Below, one piece after another: positions 1 to 4,415 of a DNA stretch of 8,966 nucleotides; the first letter of the stretch is position 1, and every line of letters begins with the position of its first letter. The notes under the pieces are model-generated. The model did no database searches and had not been told where the DNA came from. It was given only the letters and a program-made list of their open reading frames with translations. The position numbers were made by a program, and so were the translations under genes. Source of the stretch: an uncultured Desulfobacca sp. (GTDB taxonomy: Bacteria > Desulfobacterota > Desulfobaccia > Desulfobaccales > Desulfobaccaceae); assembly GCA_937958145.1 (NCBI GenBank), contig CALGOE010000079.1, positions 1-8,966 on the forward strand. Reading direction: 5' to 3'.

Positions 1-776
1 CCCTGGTAGTGCCCCACCTGGATAGTTTCCAGGTCGGCGGTTGTACGCACAAAGGGACCGGCTTCCAGGAGCAGCTCCCGGTTGGCGATATTGAAGCTGC
101 CGGCCGCCAGATTGACGTTGGCGCCCCGCAGGGCCTGCAATACTTCCAAGGCCGCCACCCGGTGAAAGGCCAGACGCACCGGGTCCAGCAGCACCCGCAG
201 TTCCCGGGGCCGACCGCCCACCACGTAGGAGCGCCCCGTATCGGGGATGCTCTGCAGGCGATGCAGGATCTCGTCGGCCACCCGCCGCAGTTCCATATCC
301 GCGGCCCGGTCGCTGTACAGCGTCACCGTGACGATGGGGACATCGTCGATCTCCACCGGCTTGATCACCCAACCGGTCACCCCCGGCGGCACCTGATCGA
401 TGTTGGACCAGACCTTGTTATAGAGCTTGATGAGACTGTTTTCCCGATCCTGGCCGACGTAGAAGCGCACCGTGACCACGGCGCCGCCCGGCCGGGAGGC
501 GGAGTAGATGTATTCCACCCCGTCAATCTCCCACAGCTTCTTCTCCAGATTGATGGTGACCAGGTTCTCCACCTCTTCGGCGCTGGCCCCCGGAAACTGG
601 ATAAAGATATCGGCCATGGGCACGACAATCTGGGGCTCCTCCTCCCGGGGCGTGGCATAGAGGGCGGCAAAACCGGACAGCAAGGAGATGAGAATAAAGA
701 TGATGGGGAGCTTGGAGGTCAGGAAGGCCTTGACGATGCGGGCGGTGAGACTCAACGGCGGCGGGGCAGGTGTCAT
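1..776 (-). CDS. RND efflux transporter permease subunit, N-terminal part (runs off window edge)
   Basis: This is the first 258 codons of a proton-driven inner-membrane efflux pump of the AcrB/MdtC-like RND superfamily; the frame is open to the window edge, where roughly three quarters of a normal ~1000-residue pump would be missing. The N-terminus reads MTPAPPPLSLTARIVKAFLT, followed by transmembrane helix 1 (about residues 24-41) and the REEEPQI motif (44-50) typical of one RND branch. The periplasmic porter domain follows, with family-like stretches QFPGASAEEVENLVT, YSASRPGGAVVTVRF and PVEIDDVPIVTVTL. The start is the ATG at 776. It lies 14 bp after the stop of the adaptor gene, with only a weak GAGAG ribosome binding site, so the two are surely co-transcribed and perhaps translationally coupled. 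Family membership is clear; substrate (drug, metal or lipid) cannot be told from this part. No outer-membrane channel gene is visible here. Confidence 0.93.
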   Translation of the reverse strand, partial: MTPAPPPLSLTARIVKAFLTSKLPIIFILISLLSGFAALYATPREEEPQIVVPMADIFIQFPGASAEEVENLVTINLEKKLWEIDGVEYIYSASRPGGAVVTVRFYVGQDRENSLIKLYNKVWSNIDQVPPGVTGWVIKPVEIDDVPIVTVTLYSDRAADMELRRVADEILHRLQSIPDTGRSYVVGGRPRELRVLLDPVRLAFHRVAALEVLQALRGANVNLAAGSFNIANRELLLEAGPFVRTTADLETIQVGHYQ

Positions 777-790
777 AGCTCTCGGTTGCT

Positions 791-1858
791 TCAGGGCCGA
801 GGGTTGGCCGGCAGGGTGATTTCTTCCCCTGCCTGGAGGCCGGCCAGGACCTCGACCTGCTCATCATATTGTTTGCCCAGGCGGACCTGACGGTGCTGAG
901 GCCCGGCCGGCGTCAGGACGGTGACGGTCTCCAGTTGGCCCAGATTTTTGACTGCCGCCAGGGGGATGAGGAGGGCCTGCCGCTCCCGGCCGGCAAAATG
1001 AAGGCGACCGAACAGCCCCGGCCGCAGGCCATGGCGCCAGGGAAGCCTGGCCTTCACCAGGAAGGTCCGGCTGTCGCTGGCTGCCAGGGCCACCACCTCA
1101 TCGATGACCGTCTCCACCTCCCACTGCAGGCTGGGGACGGTCAGCCGCACCGGCGCGCCCGGCTGCAAGGCGGGGCCGAATTGTTCCCCCACCGGGGCCT
1201 CCAGGCGCATCTGTTGGGGATTAAAGATGGTGAAGAGGGGGCGGCCAGGGGTGGCCAGATCGCCGGAGTTTACCAGTTTTTCGGCCACCAAGCCGTTCGC
1301 CGGCGAGACTACTTTACCGTAGCGGAAATAGGCCTGGGCCTCGCGCACCGCCTGTTCGGCCTGCTGTACCTGGGCCTGCAGGGTCTGATAACGGGCCTGG
1401 ACCTGATCAAAATCCCGACGGGGCACTACCCGGCGTTCGGTTAGGGCGCGGAAACGGTGATAATCGCTCTGGGCCTGCTGGAGTTGGGCCCGGAGGGCCG
1501 CCACCTGCTCCTGGGCCTGTCCCAGGCGGCTGCGCAATTCCGCGTCATCCAGGACCGCCAGGACCTGGCCGGCCTGCACCCGATCGCCCGGAGCGACCTT
1601 GATGTCAAGGATGCGCCCCATGGCCTGGGCCGCGACCTGGGGTTGCTGGGCCGAGGCCACCACCCCCGGGGCCTCCTGCCAATCCATGACCGTCTGCCAG
1701 GCGACCACGGCGCTTGCCCCCTCGGGCCTGGCGCCTGTTAGCGGTGCCGTGCCCGGCCCCACCCGATGGCGAAAGATCCCTTGCAGCCACAACAGCAGGA
1801 TGATCAGGGCGGCCAGAAAAAGGAGGGCAAGGATGAGCTTTTGGCGTTTCTGCGTCAT
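791..1858 (-). CDS. Efflux RND transporter periplasmic adaptor subunit (HlyD/AcrA family)
   Basis: A 355-residue membrane-fusion protein that should bridge the RND pump and an outer-membrane channel across the periplasm. An N-terminal hydrophobic segment (about residues 8-25, no lipobox Cys) anchors or exports it. The first half of the lipoyl domain is at about 72-105 (GRILDIKVAPGDRVQAGQVL). An alpha-helical coiled-coil hairpin rich in Gln, Ala and Arg spans about 106-178, and the second lipoyl half follows at about 182-212 (VVSPANGLVAEKLVNSGD). Beta-barrel and membrane-proximal regions follow to the end, including LRPGLFGRLHFAG at 278-290 and a late GLQAGEEITLP. Length is normal for the family. 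The ATG at 1858 has no obvious Shine-Dalgarno sequence, but it places the membrane segment at the N-terminus, and no better start is seen. It is the first gene of the efflux operon, directly before the pump gene. A promoter candidate lies 33-62 bp upstream. Confidence 0.94.
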   Translation of the reverse strand: MTQKRQKLILALLFLAALIILLLWLQGIFRHRVGPGTAPLTGARPEGASAVVAWQTVMDWQEAPGVVASAQQPQVAAQAMGRILDIKVAPGDRVQAGQVLAVLDDAELRSRLGQAQEQVAALRAQLQQAQSDYHRFRALTERRVVPRRDFDQVQARYQTLQAQVQQAEQAVREAQAYFRYGKVVSPANGLVAEKLVNSGDLATPGRPLFTIFNPQQMRLEAPVGEQFGPALQPGAPVRLTVPSLQWEVETVIDEVVALAASDSRTFLVKARLPWRHGLRPGLFGRLHFAGRERQALLIPLAAVKNLGQLETVTVLTPAGPQHRQVRLGKQYDEQVEVLAGLQAGEEITLPANPRP

Positions 1859-1872
1859 GAATCAGGAAATAT

Positions 1873-1886
1873 AGTTGTCAGTTGTC
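1873..1886 (-). repeat. Perfect 7-bp tandem repeat over the predicted efflux-operon transcription start
   Basis: On the transcribed strand GACAACT occurs twice back to back, beginning 4 bp after the TATAAT candidate at 1891-1896. The predicted start of transcription (about 1884) falls inside it. The position suits an operator for a repressor of the efflux operon, but simple tandem heptamers also occur as neutral intergenic repeats. No regulator gene for the pump is in the window. Confidence 0.5.
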
Positions 1887-1890
1887 GGTT

Positions 1891-1920
1891 ATTATAAAAA
1901 AAACGGTGGCAAATCTGCAA
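1891..1920 (-). promoter_or_regulatory. Candidate sigma70-type promoter for the efflux operon
   Basis: A perfect -10 hexamer TATAAT (1896 to 1891 on the minus strand) follows a run of eight T. A poor -35 match, TTGCAG (1920-1915), lies 18 bp upstream. It would start transcription about 26 bp before the adaptor ATG. The -10 is strong and the -35 is weak, so the call rests on position and the -10. The preceding T run could also serve as a weak terminator for the transglycosylase gene upstream, but no GC-rich hairpin sits directly before it. Confidence 0.45.
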
Positions 1921-1956
1921 TTTTGGCGTTGCGGGGAAGATGCTTTCCTCTTGCGG

Positions 1957-1976
1957 GGCGGCCCTCTGCGCCCGCC
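1957..1976 (-). repeat. Short GC inverted repeat in the transglycosylase/efflux intergenic region
   Basis: GGCGG (1957-1961) and CCGCC (1972-1976) can pair with a 10-nt loop downstream of the transglycosylase stop. No T run follows on the minus strand, so it is not a standard rho-independent terminator. Such short GC arms are expected by chance in GC-rich DNA. Confidence 0.25.
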
Positions 1977-1993
1977 TGAACTCTCCCCTGGCC

Positions 1994-2014
1994 TTTTCCC
2001 TTGTCCCTCTTCCC
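1994..2014 (-). repeat. Degenerate heptamer tract after the transglycosylase stop (GGGANNN x3 on the transcript)
   Basis: On the plus strand the tract is TTTTCCC, TTGTCCC and TCTTCCC in direct succession, period 7, sharing the pattern NNNTCCC. The tract ends 5 bp from the stop codon of the transglycosylase gene. On the mRNA it gives three GGG runs spaced by four bases, with a GGGG run at 1985-1988 a little further on; four runs could form a G-quadruplex. A tract of the same pattern follows the next gene upstream (3074-3094). Confidence 0.6.
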
Positions 2015-2019
2015 TGCCG

Positions 2020-2853
2020 CTAATACCACGAGGCCAGGGTCAGCACCGTCTCCACATACGGCTCCGAGTTGTTGTAGGCATAGATGGCCCGGCTCCAGGA
2101 GGCCCGGTTGTTCTGGCGCAGACCGGCCTTGTGCAGGTAGTTGCCGATGCTGAAGATGGCGTCTTCATGGGTGAAGAGATCTACCCTGCCGTCCCGGTTG
2201 CCGTCGGCACCGCTGCGCAGGATGCTGGAGGGCAGGAACTGGGAATAGCCAAAGGCCCCGGCCCAGGAGCCTTTAATAGAGAGGGGATCCAGGCGATTCT
2301 GGCGGCAATAGGTCAGGAAGGCGGCCAGCTCCGAGCGGCCCCAGGCCGCCTTTTTTTGGAGGCGGGACATGAGGGCCGGATTGAGGGACAGCCGGCTGAT
2401 GACCTCGGGGGTGTCCATGACCGCCAGCGAGGAAAAGACGTTAAACACCGGATAATTGCCGGTCTTGTTGCCCAGATCGCTCTCCACCGTCATAATGGCC
2501 ACAATAATCTCTTTCGGTACGCCGAAGGCCGTTTCTGCTTGCGTCAAAAGTTTATTCTGGGCCGCCAGGAAACGCCGGCCCTTCTCCACATTCGCCGAGG
2601 TCAGGAAATGGGAGTAATCGGCCCTTTTTTCCTTGCGCTGATAGGCAATCTTGGTAACCACATTGGGCAGGAATTCGGCCCGGGGGTCATTGAAAAGCTT
2701 TTGAATATAATCCTGGTCAAAGCCGCTGCGCACCAGACTGGCCTGGAGCGCGGCAAAGGCCGCTGGCGGCGCGTTATTGGCGGCCCAGCCGGCCGCAGGA
2801 AGGCTGGCCAAGACGGCCAATACCAGTATACCAACCCAGAAGCGTCGGATCAT
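2020..2853 (-). CDS. mltB: Periplasmic lytic murein transglycosylase, MltB/SltB family
   Basis: A 277-residue enzyme that cleaves the MurNAc-GlcNAc bond of peptidoglycan, leaving 1,6-anhydro-MurNAc ends. The first 24 residues are a signal peptide ending GWA before ANN. There is no lipobox Cys, so it should be soluble in the periplasm, unlike classic lipoprotein MltB. The catalytic Glu is E124 in AIMTVESDLGNKTG. Other family motifs are GAFGYSQFLPSS (199-210), a calcium-loop-like DGNRDGRVDLF (217-227) and AYNNSEPYV (259-267). It is shorter than E. coli MltB and has no separate C-terminal peptidoglycan-binding domain. The frame extends to an ATG at 2958. The ATG at 2853 is chosen because it starts the signal peptide and has the clear ribosome binding site AAAGGAG 5 bp upstream. 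The gene stands alone between long intergenic regions, after the receiver-kinase gene and before the efflux operon. Confidence 0.93.
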   Translation of the reverse strand: MIRRFWVGILVLAVLASLPAAGWAANNAPPAAFAALQASLVRSGFDQDYIQKLFNDPRAEFLPNVVTKIAYQRKEKRADYSHFLTSANVEKGRRFLAAQNKLLTQAETAFGVPKEIIVAIMTVESDLGNKTGNYPVFNVFSSLAVMDTPEVISRLSLNPALMSRLQKKAAWGRSELAAFLTYCRQNRLDPLSIKGSWAGAFGYSQFLPSSILRSGADGNRDGRVDLFTHEDAIFSIGNYLHKAGLRQNNRASWSRAIYAYNNSEPYVETVLTLASWY

Positions 2854-2858
2854 GATAA

Positions 2859-2865
2859 CTCCTTT
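2859..2865 (-). promoter_or_regulatory. Ribosome binding site that sets the transglycosylase start
   Basis: AAAGGAG on the minus strand, 5 bp before the ATG at 2853. It is the best Shine-Dalgarno sequence in the window and decides for this start over the in-frame ATG at 2958. Confidence 0.85.
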
Positions 2866-2887
2866 GTTGCCAGGAACTAAAATCTCG

Positions 2888-2901
2888 CCGGCAGCGGCCG
2901 G
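2888..2901 (-). repeat. Small hairpin in the transglycosylase leader
   Basis: CCGGC (2888-2892) and GCCGG (2897-2901) form a perfect 5-bp stem with a 4-nt loop, 22 bp upstream of the ribosome binding site. It is the structure closest to the translation start but does not include the Shine-Dalgarno bases. Confidence 0.4.
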
Positions 2902-2904
2902 TTT

Positions 2905-2933
2905 GCACCGGGGCACGGTTTTGCCGGTGCCCC
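2905..2933 (-). repeat. Two overlapping, mutually exclusive inverted repeats in the transglycosylase leader
   Basis: GCACCGG (2905-2911) pairs with CCGGTGC (2924-2930), while GGGGCAC (2910-2916) pairs with GTGCCCC (2927-2933). Each is a perfect 7-bp stem. They share bases 2910-2911 and 2927-2930, so only one can form fully at a time. Neither is followed by a T run on the minus strand. Confidence 0.5.
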
Positions 2934-2977
2934 ATACCTTATGGCGATCCGGGGGCATATTGATTGGTTGCCGATTC

Positions 2978-3002
2978 CCGGAGAAACAACTCTTTCCCCC
3001 GG
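2978..3002 (-). repeat. Hairpin with a competing downstream partner in the transglycosylase leader
   Basis: GGAGAAA (2980-2986) pairs with TTTCCCC (2993-2999), with one G-U pair on the RNA and a 6-nt loop; CC (2978-2979) and GG (3001-3002) extend it past one bulged base. The same bases can instead pair downstream: TCCGGG (2948-2953) with CCCGGA (2977-2982), or the GGGGG run at 2951-2955 with the CCCCC run at 2996-3000. Confidence 0.4.
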
Positions 3003-3073
3003 CCGGTTAAGCTTTGCGCCTCCCGCCTTTTTTCCTTTGGCGGCGTCTTGCGGTTGCCGGTCACGGCGGTTTT

Positions 3074-3094
3074 TCCTCCCTGCTCCCCTTTCCC
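3074..3094 (-). repeat. Degenerate heptamer tract after the receiver-kinase stop (GGGNNNN x3 on the transcript)
   Basis: On the plus strand TCCTCCC, TGCTCCC and CTTTCCC follow one another with period 7, matching NNNTCCC as in the tract after the transglycosylase gene. It lies 3 bp from the stop codon. On the mRNA the runs are GGG, GGGG and GGG, with a GG nearby. Confidence 0.6.
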
Positions 3095-3097
3095 TTG

Positions 3098-4168
3098 TTA
3101 AGTCGCCTCCACCTCTTCCCGCAGGGGCAGCAGGATGGAGAAGGTGGTGCCTTTATTCAGTTCTGTTTCCACTGAGATCTGGCCGCCGTGCTGTTTGATG
3201 ATCTTGTGCACCATGGCCAGCCCCAGGCCCGGTCCGGAGCTCTTGGTGGTGAAGAAGGGGTCGAAGATATGGGGCAGGATCTTGGGAGGAATGCCCACGC
3301 CGGTGTCGGCCACCTGGATTTGCACATAATGATTCCGCCGGGCCGTGGAAATGGTCATGGTGCCGCCTTCCGGCATGGCGGTAATGGCATTGGAGATGAG
3401 ATGGGCGATGACCCGCCGCAGGTTGCCCGCATCCATGATCAGGGGGGGGATATTATCGGCCAGGTCCAGTTTGACGTGGACCTGGCCTTCGCTCAGCCGT
3501 TCCTGGCAGGCGGCCAGGGCGGCATGGATGACCTCGTTGATCTCGCGCTTGCGCAGGCTGGGGATGGAGATGACCGTGGCCTCGACGATCTGTTTGACCA
3601 TCTGTTCCAGGCGCTTGGATTCGTTGAGGATAACTTCGGCATAATGTTTTTCCGGTGTGCCCTCGGGCAGCCGGTCATAGAGGCGGCGGGCAAAGCCGCC
3701 GATGGCGGTTACCGGATTGCGGATCTCGTGGGCCACGCCCTCTACCATCTGGTCCAGGGCCGTAAGGCGTTCGTCCTTGGATTTGCGCTCCTGTTCCTCG
3801 CGCAGGGTCAGGAGGGATTTGACCCGGGCCAGCAGCTCCTGGGGATTAAAGGGCTTGGTGATGTAATCATCGGCGCCGATGTCCAGACCTTTGAGCTTGT
3901 CGGGGATCTCTTTCTTGGCGGTCAGCATGATGACGGGAAGATTGCGGTAATCATCGTTCTGGCGCAGCCGCCGCAAGACCTCGTAGCCGTCCATCTTGGG
4001 CATCATGACGTCCAGAATGAGCAGGTCCGGGGTCTCCTTGAGGATGGCCTGGAGGGCCTCCTCCCCGTCGAAGGCGGCGGCGGTCTCGTAACCCTGGCTG
4101 CTCAGGCGTTTGCGCAGGAGCTCCACATTATCGGGATTGTCATCGGCGATGAGGATTTTTTTCTTCAT
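3098..4168 (-). CDS. Two-component protein: N-terminal receiver domain fused to a histidine kinase
   Basis: A 356-residue soluble cytoplasmic signalling protein with no membrane segment. The receiver domain (about 1-122) has acidic pocket D9/D10, acceptor D53 (LLILDVMMPKMDGYE), T83 and K105 (ITKPF). A short charged helix leads to HisKA (about 133-200) with phospho-His H147 in VEGVAHEIRNPVTAIGG. The HATPase domain (about 240-350) has N260 (N box), D288 in DTGVGIPP (G1), FDPFFTTK (F box) and GPGLGLA (G2). All signature residues are present, so it should both receive phosphate and autophosphorylate. The start is fixed: two stop codons in frame lie directly upstream, and the ATG at 4168 gives the normal receiver N-terminus MKKKILIADD. 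There is no clear Shine-Dalgarno sequence; a perfect palindrome sits there instead. It has no DNA-binding domain, so its output is another protein or a reverse phosphate flow. It lies 247 bp after the large SSS sensor gene and is its likely partner. Confidence 0.95.
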   Translation of the reverse strand: MKKKILIADDNPDNVELLRKRLSSQGYETAAAFDGEEALQAILKETPDLLILDVMMPKMDGYEVLRRLRQNDDYRNLPVIMLTAKKEIPDKLKGLDIGADDYITKPFNPQELLARVKSLLTLREEQERKSKDERLTALDQMVEGVAHEIRNPVTAIGGFARRLYDRLPEGTPEKHYAEVILNESKRLEQMVKQIVEATVISIPSLRKREINEVIHAALAACQERLSEGQVHVKLDLADNIPPLIMDAGNLRRVIAHLISNAITAMPEGGTMTISTARRNHYVQIQVADTGVGIPPKILPHIFDPFFTTKSSGPGLGLAMVHKIIKQHGGQISVETELNKGTTFSILLPLREEVEAT

Positions 4169-4177
4169 GGTTTACTA

Positions 4178-4194
4178 TGACCAACGTTTGGTCA
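4178..4194. promoter_or_regulatory. Perfect 17-bp palindrome directly upstream of the receiver-kinase start codon
   Basis: TGACCAA, three central bases (CGT on the plus strand), then TTGGTCA. It covers bases 10 to 26 upstream of the ATG at 4168, where a ribosome binding site would usually be. As DNA it has the look of an operator for a dimeric regulator (TetR- or GntR-like size and symmetry). As RNA it would fold into a 7-bp stem with a tight 3-nt loop that could affect ribosome access. No gene for a matching regulator is recognised in the window. Confidence 0.6.
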
Positions 4195-4304
4195 ACCCGA
4201 CCGGCGCAGACGCAGGGAGAGACGGAGCCGGCCTGGCCCGACCTGGTCGATGGGTGGCTCCTGATGCCGGCCAGAAGAGGTACCTTGCGCCTCACTCTGG
4301 CGCC

Positions 4305-4334
4305 ATTATATCAAGGACATAAGGGTTTGGGCAA
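4305..4334 (-). promoter_or_regulatory. Candidate sigma70-type promoter for the receiver-kinase gene
   Basis: A perfect -10 TATAAT (4310-4305) with TTGCCC (4334-4329; 4 of 6 matches to the -35 consensus) 18 bp upstream. Transcription would start near 4298, leaving a leader of about 130 bases that carries the palindrome at 4178-4194. It suggests the receiver-kinase gene can be expressed independently of the upstream sensor gene. Confidence 0.6.
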
Positions 4335-4369
4335 GAATTGTCTCGTGCCCGGCCCGCTTTCGACAATTC
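4335..4369. repeat. Perfect 8-bp inverted repeat with 19-bp spacer abutting the -35 element
   Basis: GAATTGTC (4335-4342) and its exact reverse complement GACAATTC (4362-4369), arm centres 27 bp apart. The proximal arm touches the -35 hexamer at 4329-4334. The placement fits two half-sites for an activator bound upstream of the promoter. It could instead be a hairpin at the end of the sensor transcript, but no T run follows it. Confidence 0.6.
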
Positions 4370-4415
4370 CCCTGGCGGCAGAGGTCAGCCGGACAAACCG
4401 CCCGGGGTTTTTTGG

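Larger units (their letters stand above)
2854..3097 (-). other. Gene-free, hairpin-rich leader of the transglycosylase gene
   Basis: About 244 bp between the receiver-kinase stop and the transglycosylase start, with no supported gene. It holds several inverted repeats. CCGCC/GGCGG is at 3023-3027 and 3039-3043. A 7-bp stem (one G-U pair) with a 6-nt loop lies at 2980-2999 and can be extended by two pairs past a one-base bulge. Two 7-bp perfect pairs overlap and exclude each other at 2905-2933. CCGGC/GCCGG with a 4-nt loop is at 2888-2901. I found no convincing promoter hexamers and no rho-independent terminator. I compared it by eye with cyclic di-GMP, c-di-AMP, TPP, cobalamin and glycine riboswitch consensus features and found no match. 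Confidence 0.5.
4169..4415. other. Intergenic region between the SSS sensor and the receiver-kinase gene
   Basis: 247 bp without a supported gene. From the sensor stop downward it contains the inverted repeat at 4335-4369, a sigma70-like promoter candidate at 4305-4334, an apparently featureless leader of about 100 bases, and the palindrome at 4178-4194. No rho-independent terminator for the sensor gene was found: GC arms occur (GGCGG at 4376-4380 with CCGCC at 4400-4404), but no T run follows on the minus strand. Confidence 0.6.

Noticed and set aside
9..890. Plus-strand open frame opposite the RND pump start
   Set aside because: The minus frame reads unmistakable RND protein through the same stretch; the plus translation matches nothing and crosses the adaptor/pump junction.
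1882..2880. Long plus-strand open frame (about 330 codons) opposite the transglycosylase gene
   Set aside because: Its translation has no recognisable domain, while the minus strand encodes a full MltB-family enzyme with signal peptide and ribosome binding site. It is a GC-driven shadow frame.
2854..2958. Longer transglycosylase starting at the ATG at 2958
   Set aside because: The extra 35 residues would precede a standard signal peptide and have no ribosome binding site; the ATG at 2853 has a strong one.
2854..3097. Cyclic di-GMP (GEMM) riboswitch, suggested by a GCGCAAAGC stretch and GGCAACC near 3010-3060
   Set aside because: The order of the conserved blocks, the receptor-tetraloop hairpin and the closing 3' strand do not fit. 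GGTTGCCG copies occur on the opposite strand without the rest of the motif.
3188..4180. Long plus-strand open frame opposite the receiver-kinase gene
   Set aside because: The minus strand carries complete receiver and kinase motifs. The plus translation is low-complexity Gly/Asp/Leu/Gln-rich shadow sequence.
4329..4354. Sigma54 (-24/-12) promoter, from GGGCAC followed by TTGC
   Set aside because: The spacing between the two blocks is 10 bp, not the 5 bp the sigma54 consensus requires.
4400..4414. Possible terminator: GC-rich sequence followed by six T on the plus strand
   Set aside because: The T run is oriented for plus-strand transcription, but no plus-strand gene is supported here. For the minus-strand sensor transcript the run is A.
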